A DNA stretch of 64,000 bases from Amphibalanus amphitrite. Taxonomy: Eukaryota > Arthropoda > Thecostraca > Balanomorpha > Balanidae. Both the position numbers and the translations under genes were made by a program. The stretch spans positions 1 through 64,000 of the forward strand of contig NW_024882897.1 in NCBI RefSeq assembly GCF_019059575.1, written 5' to 3'. Positions 30,490-41,000 of this stretch are shown one piece after another (within the stretch, counting starts at the first letter, position 1; each line of letters begins with the position of its first letter). Below the pieces are notes generated by a model, which made no database searches, was not told where the DNA came from, and worked only from the letters and a program-made list of their open reading frames with translations.

Positions 30490-31450
30490 GAGACTGCCGT
30501 AGGACAAGGAAAGGCACCCAACACTCAACGGCTTGACGGGGCTGAGATTCGCACCACCACACTTGCCAAATGCCGGTTGTCTTGTGGACTATCGACATTA
30601 GCTTTGGTTAATCTCCGTGAGGAACATCCAACGAATACTGTCCACAATAATCTTGTCGCCGATTTAGTGCGTTTTACGAGTAAAGTGCGACCTTCGTGTA
30701 AAATCGTTCTAGGTCGACAGTCAAGACATAGTATGGGCACTGTGTAGACACGAAGCAAGAAAAGTCAATACGAAATCACATCTCAAAGACACCGTTGTCA
30801 CCTGACAACTTATGACCGCCGACCGGCTGTTTCCGCCACACAGAAACGAGATGAGATACTCGCGCTACATGTATTAACACACGACACACGTTACAACAAT
30901 AACAACACATTACCAAGTACAAACATCGTTTCTACGAAGAAACGCACAGCTGTCACCTGTCGCCGTTCCTCGACGCGATTAGGAAAAGGAATGAACGGGT
31001 GCGCGCCAATAAAGCTTGTAAGAAGACAGGAAAATGATGGCAAGGATTATAAAGAGGGTCAGAAGTGAGTCGGGGAAAGCTAGCGCCATCACGACATAGC
31101 ACAGTGTTTGCTACAACTACCAGATCTAATTTTCATTTGGTGACTACCTAGACGCGACACAGCGAGCAGAACTAACCGGAAGGAACAACCAGTGGGATAC
31201 CACACTTAGAACTTTGATAGTCAAGGCGGAGCGGTGAGAAACCCGAAACTCCTTACGGCTTACACACTGCGCGTTCAAATACTCAGGCTCGATAGTTAGA
31301 GAGCGATAGGAAACCAGTTACCAGGAACACACAGGAGCGGACAGATGAGTAGCATGAGTAGCAGACAGCGAAGCAGCATGAGTAGCGTGTCTGGCTTTAT
31401 CATCAAGCAGTGAGGTGGGAAGCCGGGTCGCACAGAGTGTTTAGATACTC
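30490..31450. other. Intergenic sequence without a recognised gene
   Basis: No coding frame with a known domain. Separates the hAT-like element from the Helitron relic. Confidence 0.45.
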
Positions 31451-31451
31451 A

Positions 31452-32279
31452 CGCTGAATATCCAGCTGGTCGGCCTCCTCCACCACACTGTCGGCGCTCA
31501 GTAAGTGGACGGCCTCTCTGGGGCAGCGCTCGCTCGGTGGTGTCAGCACTGAGCTCGCCGACTCGGGTTAGAGGCCAACCGTCACAGACCACTGACAAGA
31601 CGAACTTCACTCACTGACCAGCCAATAATGTTAGGGAATGTAAGACAAATATGGCATCGGTAGCAAAGCCATGTTGAGTCAAACAGTGAAGTGCGTCGAA
31701 CACTAAAGCTGGGTGTACACTCCGACTTCCCGGCAAAAAGACGTGGAGATCGGGAGCAGAATCGTGCTGATATTGCTGTTCATCACCGCAGATGACTGGG
31801 AAAAATATATCGAAAGTCCCCGCCGAGCGCGGGGACTTGATCCCGAAGGGCTCCTCACTCCCAGTAACGGTCTAGGCTCCAGGTGGTGACGGTGCGCCAT
31901 GGGCGCCTCGTCCCACACGATGAGCGCCGTCCGTCGGATGAGCTCCGCCAGCGGGCTCTGCGCGCTGATGGCGCACGTTGATGTCGCGTCGACCTGCAGC
32001 GGTGCCTTGAAACTTGAGTGGTATGTGCGCGGCCGCCGTCCAGCAGAGTGGCAGCGATTCCACTGAAGGCCACGGCGAGCGCCACCAGACCCTGCGAGCG
32101 CACCGCCGCCAGCAGCGTGTTGAAGACGTACGTCTTTCCCGTGCCGCCAGCGGCGTCCACGAACACGGCCAGCGGACGCCGCCCGTCGACGGCCGCCAGA
32201 ACCCGATCGAAGATGGCCCGCTGGGACGGCAGGAGTATCGGCAGCTGGATGGCCACCTGGTCTCGGAGCGCTGCCGCAT
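31452..32279 (-). pseudogene. Helitron-type PIF1 helicase relic
   Basis: On the minus strand a PIF1-like ATPase segment starts near 32256 with LPSQRAIFDRVLAAVDG, then a Walker A motif (DAAGGTGKTYVFNTLL) and FSGIAATLLDGGR. A frame change near 32030 leads to SSFKAPLQVDA and a Walker B-like IVWDEAPMAH, ending in another frame change near 31865. About 300 bp further on (31555-31452) a separate piece reads LLSADSVVEEAD, which resembles a later segment of the same helicases, in the expected order. No Rep/HUH domain or Helitron ends were seen. This is a decayed fragment. Confidence 0.75.
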
Positions 32280-32415
32280 TCTACTCCATTAGAGAAGGAT
32301 GCAGTGTAGCCACACTTCCTGGGAGATGCCGCATCCTTCTCCAGTTTGGCAACACATTTCAAATAAAATGGCCGTGACGCACTAAGTGAGGGTCACATGT
32401 GTGACGGCTGTTCAC

Positions 32416-32838
32416 TCACGAGTCGGGAAACATCTCCTGCGGCACGTCCACCCACACCTGCCGCGTTCCCAGACTGTCCACCCATCTCCTCAGCGTCTCG
32501 GGGCAGACGGGGTCACCCGGGTGGGCCCACAGGGTGAGCCCACACCCGGGCAGGTCACCCAGCAGCCCCTCCAGCTGCCGCTGTGACCTCAATGCCACAT
32601 CAGCCCGCACGGCCAGCGTCGCCGCCCGGCCCCGCGCCAGTGCTGCCATCTGTGATATGTTGAGTGTACTTAGTGTTGCGTCGCCGCCGCTAGGTGGACA
32701 CCAGCCCAGGGAGACGACGGGAGGGATGGTGACGTTGTCGAAGCGGGCGTGATGCGAGAGGAGGGTCTCGGCGCAGACCGGCGCTGGATTCCCAGAGGTG
32801 CTGATGACGTCAGCGTTCAGCACCAGTGGCGTCACAGC
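32416..32838 (-). CDS. FAM151-like exon 3 and stop
   Basis: Acceptor ttcccacAG|GCTGTG, phase 0. 140 codons, then TGA at 32416-32418. The stop overlaps a donor-like TC|GTGAGT, so a further small exon cannot be ruled out, but the family normally ends about here. Confidence 0.8.
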   Translation of the reverse strand, partial: AVTPLVLNADVISTSGNPAPVCAETLLSHHARFDNVTIPPVVSLGWCPPSGGDATLSTLNISQMAALARGRAATLAVRADVALRSQRQLEGLLGDLPGCGLTLWAHPGDPVCPETLRRWVDSLGTRQVWVDVPQEMFPDS

Positions 32839-34899
32839 CTGTGGGAAGAGGAGAGAGTTAGGGGCCTAGGGTTAACTCACACTGACACCGGTTCGAACGA
32901 TAAACGTCGGCAGATAAAGCCACCAGAGAGCTAAACCAAGACACCAAGTGCTTCTATCCTCAGGATACAGAAATCCTTCTCCTCCACGCCGCAACCCCCG
33001 CTCCGGGCTGGACAGGTAACTTTATGTCATGCGGGCTGCTCCCTTGGAGCAGCACCGCTGCTTCCGAGGGAGCGCACCCCATAGCCGGGTGCAGAGAGTG
33101 CTTGGGGGGCTGGTCGGCCTGTCCTCTGGACGGGCTCAGCCCCGGTGACTCACTAGGGTGCCTGCCCAGACCAATGTCACCCCTTAATTCCTATCATCCT
33201 TCCGGCTCTGCAATGGTCTTGTTAGACCGAAAGGGCCTAACCCAACAAAACAAACACACAGACCCGTATGATTTGACTCACCACGCGGCCATAAACTATC
33301 TGTCCTCGCTATCCTCAGAGGCGGCCCATTCTAATTGATCAGATAGCCCTGTTCCTGCCTGACACGCACCCCAACAGGCAAACTATAAAGGCTGGTCTAG
33401 CAATGTATATATCCTCCGGGATGACCGTAGTTACGTCAGTGACCACGGACCAGCCTGTCCCATCCCATCGGCTCACTCCCGTCCAAAAGGGAGGGTGCAC
33501 TAATTACTGCGGTGCAAATTCAACCAATATTTGAAAAAGCGATCGATGGTGATATAAAGTACTGAATCAGCCTTAGTTTGAAGATACTGGTGAACTATTA
33601 CTAACGAAAGGATCACATGTCATCAGAAACCAGCTCCAGTCACCAACTTACCGCTATCCCCGAGAGCAGCAGGAGGTCAACGACCTCGGCAATGACGTCA
33701 TCACACTTGAGGTCGAGTTTGACGATTTTCTTTGTGTGCGACTGCCGCACGATGTCAATAAAACGCTCAGCTGTTATGTCCGCCGTCACTGCGAACATGG
33801 GGGGGGGGGACTAGAATTAATTCCACATACTAAATGAGTGTGTAGGCAAGCGACAGGGATATACGCACCAAAAGCCCGCAATTGCGCTCGTTTCAAGATC
33901 ACTCCATTCCACATTCGTTTGGCAATAAGTCAGACAATAAGCCTCATTCGTGACCAGATAATGTCCGTTTAAGCACGAGCTGTTAGCAGCTCGTTTATTT
34001 TGATCGGTTGGTTCCCTCGGTATAATGACACCATTTCAGAGCCGGAGGGATTATAGGAATTAAGCGAGGCCGATTGGTCTGGGCAGACATCCAGGTGAGT
34101 CGCCAGGGCTGAGCCCATCACGTGGACAGGCCACCCAGCCCCACTTAAGGTCATCTCACCGCACGATAGGCCTGCCGCTGAGGACCCGACCCCTGAGGTC
34201 ATTTGTATCTGACTCACGGCGGATACAAATGAGCCGGATCAGGGGGATTGAGGTGCTGAGAAGGATGCGAGTATACATCAATGGGATAAAAGGGCGAGTC
34301 TCTCGCAGCTAGTTTATTGATTTTTTTTCGAACTACTCCGCCACCCATTATTAGGTGACCAGGAGTGCCCCCACCCTCAGCCCAGCGACTCACAGCACCT
34401 TACGTTAACACCAGACAAAAATAAAAAAAGGATAAGTCGCGGCACTCCCAGCTAGGAAAATTGAAAAAAAGTAAGCAAAAGAAGTGCGGGAACCGATTAA
34501 TAAATAAAAAGAGCCAAAGTAGTCATTGCTGAAAGCAGCGGATGACTGTTCTACTACATCTAAGAAAGAAGTCATTCATACATGCATACATAATTGGTTA
34601 GTAGAGTGCATTCAGCCTTTCACTCCTAGAAGAAAAATCAGCAAATGGCTTGATAAACCACATGTTTAATTATAAAAAGCCCGGAGTAGTGGCCACCCCG
34701 TTTGATGCCTACCTGCCGGCGGATGAGCGATGTACGGTTTGCGTTCACCGTCGCTAGATGGCAGTGTACAGACGTCGGCCTCCAGCGCGTCCACTGCTGG
34801 GTCGTCCAGCGCTGCCCGCAGGTGGCTCTCGCAGTTAACGGCGTGTGCCCAGCGGAGCCGCTGCCGGTCGCCGGACGCGTCACAGAAGGCCCTGTGCAT
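32416..34899 (-). CDS. FAM151/menorin-like protein (three-exon gene)
   Basis: Exons 34713-34899, 33652-33788 and 32416-32838 (minus strand) join with matching phases to 248 residues, close to the size of FAM151B-type proteins. Family hallmarks: WAHAVNCESHLRAAL and LEADVC in exon 1, IAHPPA across the exon 1/2 junction, IVKLDLKCDDV in exon 2, and PLVLNADV, SLGWCP, VRADVAL and LTLWAHPGDPV in exon 3. FAM151 proteins have a PLC-like phosphodiesterase fold; the HAVN and ExD (EAD) residues occupy the expected active-site positions. C. elegans MNR-1 is a skin-derived cue for dendrite branching, and mouse Fam151b is needed for photoreceptors. Start: ATG at 34897-34899 follows an in-frame TAG, but an upstream signal-peptide exon is possible. 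The function in this organism is inferred. Confidence 0.8.
32947..33258 (+). mobile_element. SINE-like element, copy 2
   Basis: Same body as 10037-10363, roughly 90% alike by eye over about 310 bp and ending in aacaaaacaaacacac. It lies in FAM151-like intron 2 in antisense orientation to the gene. No clear TSD. Confidence 0.75.
33652..33788 (-). CDS. FAM151-like exon 2
   Basis: Acceptor ttcgcAG|TG and donor GCG|GTAAGT. The two leading bases complete the Val codon after IAHPPA. Encodes a 45-residue helical and strand segment with KIVKLDLKCDDVIAEVV. A G/C run directly upstream (33801-33810) interrupts the pyrimidine tract. Confidence 0.8.
33995..34150 (-). mobile_element. SINE-like element, copy 3 (partial, inverted)
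   Basis: The reverse complement shares ggcctgtccac, gggctcagcc, ctgcccagaccaat, taattcctat and ccggctctgaaatgg in order with copies 1 and 2. It is more diverged and 5'-truncated. Lies in FAM151-like intron 1. Confidence 0.65.
34713..34899 (-). CDS. FAM151-like exon 1 (start uncertain)
   Basis: 62 codons plus one base. The donor is GCAG|GTAGGC. It encodes the WAHAVN and EADV motifs and the start of IAHPPA. The 5' limit could instead be an acceptor inside this segment (cggcAG at about 34859). Confidence 0.7.
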
Positions 34900-35650
34900 C
34901 ACCGGCCACTACCGACCGTACCGTACGGCAGTAGATGGCAGCACCGGTCCTACCGGGCGCGGTGGGGCGGCGGTAGATGGCAGCACCAGTGCTCCCGGGC
35001 GCGGTGAGGCCCGCACTCGCCCGGTGCCGGCACTCGGCAGACAGTCCACTGTTAATCCACTGTTAATCTCAGTTGTCACCACCACGAGTCAGGTGCTGCG
35101 TGGCTTGCAGCAGGTATGAAAACTAAAAAAGAAAATTGTCTCAAGTTACTGAAAGGTGTTTGCCCTGGATCATGGATGGCAATCTATGCTAACTCATCTC
35201 ACAAGGACACACTGTTGTAAACCATGTAACTAAACCCCGAGAGCCTTCAGAAAATGAAATGATTGGGGTTACTAACTGAACAGTGAACAGTCCCATGGTC
35301 AGCAATGCTGTGTAAGTGGGCTGGGGCCAAATACACTTTTAATAAATATGGGAATTTGTGTGACACTTGACAGCCTGTGCTATCTCAATCTCCAAATCAG
35401 GAGTGTCAAACATGTTCTACATACCACGTGTAAGCCTGCTATGACTATCTCAGACCTTAAGCACATTGAGCTACAACAGCTCACAGCAACAATTGAGCAT
35501 AAAATGTGGCCAATATACATACATCTCCATTGATCAATGTCAGTTTCAATACTACCACAGACAAACACATGCAGGGAACGCGGTATTAGTATATATTAGG
35601 ACCGAGTGGACAATTGTGACGCTGTTGATACAAATATGTAACAGCAAACA
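34900..35650. other. Intergenic sequence, upstream side of the FAM151-like gene
   Basis: Contains a ~47-bp duplication at 34928-35000 (agatggcagcaccggt / agatggcagcaccagt). No gene seen. Confidence 0.45.
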
Positions 35651-35651
35651 A

Positions 35652-35812
35652 TTTAGGTTTTAGGTTAGGTTAGGTTAGGTTTGGTTGTAGGTTTGTAGGT
35701 TTTAGGTTGGTAGGTTTGTAGGTTTTAGGTTGTTAGGTTGTAGGTTTGTTATTTGTAGGTTGTAGGTTGGGGTTGTAGGTACTAAACAGGTAAGGTTAGG
35801 TCAGGTTTGATT
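35652..35812 (+). repeat. TTAGG-rich interstitial repeat
   Basis: Starts with four consecutive (T)TAGG units (35665-35681) and continues as degenerate taggtt/gtaggtt words. TTAGG is the usual arthropod telomere repeat; here it is internal, short and impure. Confidence 0.65.
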
Positions 35813-35819
35813 ATGTTTT

Positions 35820-37880
35820 TTTTTCTTTTTTTATGTCCAAGACATATAAGTATCATTTTTGGATTCAGGATGTCAAATTATGTAAGAATATGAAAACTTT
35901 ATCTTTTAACAGTCACTCGGACTTAATGTATTCTTTTACCGGGAACGCTCGTTCGTCTCAAGAACAGGTTGACTGGGCTCAAAAGTTGGTGAGAAATCGA
36001 AAGTAGGAGCCTTCATGGGGACTGTTTAATGTCAGATGGGTGGGTCTGATGACTGCGATCTGATCTAATTTTAATTGGCATCTCAATCTTGGATCAGGAT
36101 CTGACTTGCATGAATGCTCGTCAAAGGCCACTTCAACATCTCAGGAACATCAGGTTCTTTAGCCAATCACATTAAATTTCATAGGCAGATAGGTAGGTAG
36201 AGCATGTAGGGCCTAGAATTAAATGCTTTTAGCAAGGGGCTTTTAGGACGTTTACCCGAACCCCTCGAACTGTTTGCCAATGTTTGCGTGGTCAGCTTTG
36301 ATTTTTTTTTTTTTTTTTAGTGGCCCTTACTTACGTTACTGGCCTCGCGAGGAGGGCGGCGACCTAACTACGCCGCGCAAAAGAAACCGGCCGTCCTAAC
36401 TAAGACCGGTGGCCACTTTTACTGCAAGACAACATGGGAAAACCCATATCCATGTACTATGCCATGAATATGGAGAAAAACCCATGAATTTACGTTAAAC
36501 AGTGAGACTTACCGTTAAATTGATGTTTGTGAGGGGAGGGAAGGAGGAAGTTTGTGAATGGTAATTGGTAGGGTTACGATGTTACGATAAAAGTTGGATG
36601 ATAGGAAAGGATATGTCGCTGCCGCTGTTGAGGGCCGATTGTTGTACCCGGGCCTGTGGTCGCCCAAACCCGGCCGCTGCCGCTGTTCAGCGGCCGGGTC
36701 CGTGACTGAAGAATCCTTGGCCGCTGCTCGTCGTTGTGCAGTGGGTGAAGGGACAACCCCAGAGTATGTGGACAGTTCCTTGCGATGATAGCGAGAAGGA
36801 TGAAAAAAACGCTTTTCGCATTCGTTCGGCGACTATATACCTATTCCTTGTAATGCGGTATGCCTAAGGCCAAGTAATGGTGCTTACTTTACAGTTTGTC
36901 GGAATAAGGTGAGTTTAAGACAAAATCAAGTACTAGATCAGTTAGTGCTGGATCATCTCCGAGAAGAGTCGTGTTTTGCCGTTATATTTGTTTACATTCA
37001 TATATGTATCACGGCGTTCATAATCGTCTCGCTTAGATAGAGATGAAAATCTGCCACTTTGAGTTTCAAGCCTTATGCAAATTTGCTCCAATACTTTAAA
37101 AAATAGGCTTGAAGTCAATGACGGATTATAATAAATTAAAATTTTTAATTTATCGAGGAGAAAGAGTTGAAAAAGCTATCGAAAATTGATTTTTACGACG
37201 TCAGCCCACCTCTATCCCCGCCCGAAGCGCACGGTTTGAAAGATTTGAAATCGAATGGATCGAATGGCGACAAATGTTAGGAAGGGTGTGCTGTTACTAC
37301 AGACTACTATATTGATAATGATCTGCGAGTGCTGATCTTATGCAACTAAGCGTTTAGAAAAAGATTTAGATATAACATTCTCAAGTACCTAACTCATAAT
37401 CGGTGTTTTGTCTGAGTTAAATCAGCAAAGGTAAGTCAAAGTGAACCGGTGGACGTCGAATCATGACGACGCATTAGCACCAGCAATCCTCTGCATGTTT
37501 TTCATGACCACTAGTTTTCAAATAAAAATTCAAGCATATGAAAGTGAGAGCTAACTTATAATTGAAAGTGAAAGAGTGTCAGTGTCAATGTCAGCGACAT
37601 TATGTTGCTAACTGTCGATGCATTTTGATTTGCCTTTGCCTTAGTGTAAGTAATCTAATTTCAAATTTGTTTAAATAGTTGAAGGCAATATTATGCATTT
37701 TCTATGTGAACTAGCAATTAAAATAGACTGGTTCTTATTGTTACAAACTGTTACCAAGTCTACATCATTGATATTTCTCTTCAGCAAGTTCAAGTTATGA
37801 CCCTGAGACAAGCTGTTTTTTAACTTTCTGAGTCTGGTTGTTCGACAGACTATCGGCCTCCAGCCTGTCCTGCCGGCTGC
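35820..37880. other. Intergenic sequence upstream of PRC1
   Basis: Contains a T17 run at 36302-36319 that could be the reverse of a retroposon tail, and a GC-rich hairpin-forming patch at 36615-36705 built on ccgctgccgctgtt. A 5' UTR exon junction may lie at about 37850 (ttgttcgacAG). No coding frame recognised. Confidence 0.4.
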
Positions 37881-37883
37881 ACG

Positions 37884-38063
37884 ATGACGCCTCCTGCTGC
37901 GATCACGGAGGCGATACAGCGCCAAAAGTCTGTGGCTGGCGTCCGACTGGATGCCTACTACAAGCAGCTGCTGGAGCTGTTCGAGGAGATAGGAGTCCCT
38001 GAGACAGACTGGGAGGGGCGTCTGGGGAACATCTGGGGACATGTTGTCACCACCATGCAGGAG
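37884..38063 (+). CDS. PRC1: PRC1 exon 1 (coding)
   Basis: 60 codons, phase 0; donor GAG|GTAAGG. Encodes the first dimerisation helices (LFEEIGVPETDWEGRLGNIW). Confidence 0.88.
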
Positions 38064-41000
38064 GTAAGGGTGAAATGGCACAACTCTGCCATGATCTATA
38101 CTGAAGAAGTTCCCTACCAGTTGGCATAAAAGCTATCTTGTCCAGAGGGGTGTTCACGGGCACCGCACACTGCTGCGTGCGGTGTGTGCGGTACGTCCAG
38201 CAGGCGTTGGGGTAGGGGATGGGTAGGCGGCTCTGACGTCACGGCTGCGTGCGGTGGACGGTCCGCTGTGGCCAGTCCCGACCGGCCACAGCGGTCGCTG
38301 TGTGCGGTGACGCAAGGCTGACGTAGGGACGCAGTGGGCGGAGCTTGGAGGCTGTGTGCGGTCCGACCGCACACTGGGTCCGTGAACAGCCCTCTGTGCT
38401 TCTGGTATCTTGCTTTCCTTATCTCTGTGCCATAACCTGTTCCAATTCATGATTTCAGATTGATTTAAATCACCCTCCCTTCAACATATGAAAGGTAGAA
38501 TGGTTCTTGGAGGCAGTGTTTTTAATGTTTTTTTTTTGTATGTTTTTTTGTATGCATTGCTTGTACATTTGCTTTGTTTGGTAGGTACCTGCTTGCTAGT
38601 TACTATGCTGATTTCTGAAACTGCCTTGCATTCACTCTGATTTCAGTTAAATAGATCATATTCAGACCAGACGGTGTAGTATCAACGATGCACGGCTTAT
38701 TCCCCGGCCATTCATAACTGCGCTCTGCCCTGCCCTCGCTGAGTGCTCTGCACCCTGCCCCTGCGGACTGCTGTGTGCCCGCTTCCTCTGACCGCGCTCT
38801 GCGCCCGCCCCACCCCCGCTGACTGTATTCTGTCCCCCCCCCCCGCCCCGCTGGCAGGAGGTGGAGGAGGAGAAGCGGCGCGTGCGTCACCTCACGGACA
38901 GTATCGAGGAGAACGGCCGGCAGCTGCTGAAGCTGGCCTCACTGCTGGGCCGTGTGGTGGACGAGCCGGACGAAAACCTCAGCCTGCTGCAGCTGGACAG
39001 GCTGCTGCGCGAGCGGCTGCAGCAGCTGCAGCTGGAAAAGGAGAAAATCACCGCACAGATGCAGACGCTCCGGGTGAGTCCAGACGGCGAGAGAGCGGGA
39101 GGCCTCACTGGCGGGCGCGAACGGGGGAGGTTGGGCTGGACGGCAGACAGTCGGCTAAAATGAATACAGTATTTACTTCCTTTGGCGAAATGGTTGGTCA
39201 CGTTCTCAGTATTGTCCTCGCTGTTATAAAAAGTTTCAGATTAAATCGTACTTTTGTGATTTATGCTCGTCGGGTAATTATTACGGTGAAAATAAATGAT
39301 GATAATACCAACCATTCCCAAAAGTTCGGATAAGTTGACTGAGATCGATCTAAAATGCTGCGACACATGATAATCTAGCGTATAATTGTCTGTGCCGTTC
39401 TATGAATTTCAAAGCTGGCTGCTTTCCTTCCAGTTGCCTCCAACCAGACCCGTGTACAACCATTCTCCGACCCTCAATCCCTAACCGCCCCCGCTATCTC
39501 TGTCCCGCAGGACGAGGAGGCGGTGCTGTGCTCTCAGCTCGGTATCCCCACACTCACCCTGGCCGCCGAGGTCCCGCAAGACGCCGACTTCCGCGAGATG
39601 CGGGAGCACCTGGCGCACATGCGGGCCACGCGCCAGGAGCGCCAGGCGACGTTCGAGCGTCTGCGTCAGCGTCTGTTCCCGCTGCTGGAGGCGCTGGAGC
39701 GGTGTGCGGACGGCGAGCTGGAGACCCAGGTGGTGTGGGAGGCGGACGACTGCCGTCTGCCGCTCACCACCGATAACCTGGAGGCCATGGAGCGCCGCCT
39801 GCTGGCGCTGCAGGCAGAGGAGGCCGCTAACAAGGCGGAGGCCGAGAAACTGCGCGCCAGGCTCGGTCAGCTGTGGGCCAGGCTGGAGGTGAGAGATAGA
39901 TAAAGGGAGAGCTGAGGTGATCTGAAGAAGGGGATCTTGGTGGTTATAGGGCCGGTGTGGGCCGCCGGGGATACCTGGAGCTTAAATCTTATATTTTATT
40001 TTATTTTGATTATGTGATATGCGATTTGAAATGATTTATAGGCATTTTATGTCTCCATCCAACGAAAGGTTCCGGGCGTAGTCTCACATATACCTTACTT
40101 ATTATGAACTTCACCAGACTTGGTATGTGTCCATCTAACCCTTCTAATACTCCACCCAACTCCAAAACCTCACCTAGCTGTGAGGTAAGTAATACACCTA
40201 ACTCACCCGTTCTGTGCCCCCGTCGTCTCCCAGGTTCCGGAGGACCGGCGTGCCAGCGTGCTCGCCTCGTGCACGGGTCACAAACCGAGCACGCTCCACC
40301 TGCTGCGGGAGGAAGTGAACAAACAGGAGGAGCTGAAGCGACAGAACGTAGAGAAGTTCGTGCGCGCGCTGCGGGTCGAGATATCGGAGATGTGGGAAAA
40401 GTGTTTCTACTCAGCGGAGCAGCGGGCCGCGTTCGACGGGTACCACAGCACCACGTGAGTCCAGCGGGCGGAAGGATTGATGTGGGGGGGGGGGGGTTGT
40501 CGAATGGACTGGCGGACCGACCGACCGACTGATGGACTGAGCGACGAGCTGGCCTCGTGGCTCATCATGGGCTGGTGATGGCTTTCAATGCGAGGAACGG
40601 TTGGGAACTCGGAGACATATTGTGTTCCATGCTGTATGCTGAGCGTTAGTCACAGTTAACGTTTCTTTTTGCCGCTGCGCTTTGTGTTTGCGAGTTGACT
40701 GAAGCTATCGAGTCAGTGCGTTCAGGAATGCCAGCTTGTAGTATGAGGTAGCCGGTGCGAATACTCAGGAAAGGCACAAAAAAAGAACACCTTTCCGATA
40801 CCACCCCGCTTTCTCTCTGTTGTATAGTTTTACCGAGAAGCTTCCGTGTGATCACTGCACCACTGTAATCTATTTACCGATGCACTCGGCTGGGAAACAA
40901 AAGACATCGTTCCTCGCGCTTTGTTTTGCAGTTTTACCGAGCAGCTGCTGGAGGAGCATGAGGAGGAGCTGGAGCGGGTCCGGCGCTACTACGAGACGAA

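Noticed and set aside
28921..30598. Repetitive 'GAPQACQGH'-type open frames
   Set aside because: Produced by the 21-bp minisatellite inside the hAT-like element; equally long frames occur on the other strand.
31620..31650. tgttagggaatgtaagac, resembling the start of an LTR
   Set aside because: No second LTR copy, primer-binding site or polymerase frame in the vicinity.
36302..36319. T17 run as the reverse of a retroposon tail
   Set aside because: No TSD and no recognisable element body next to it.
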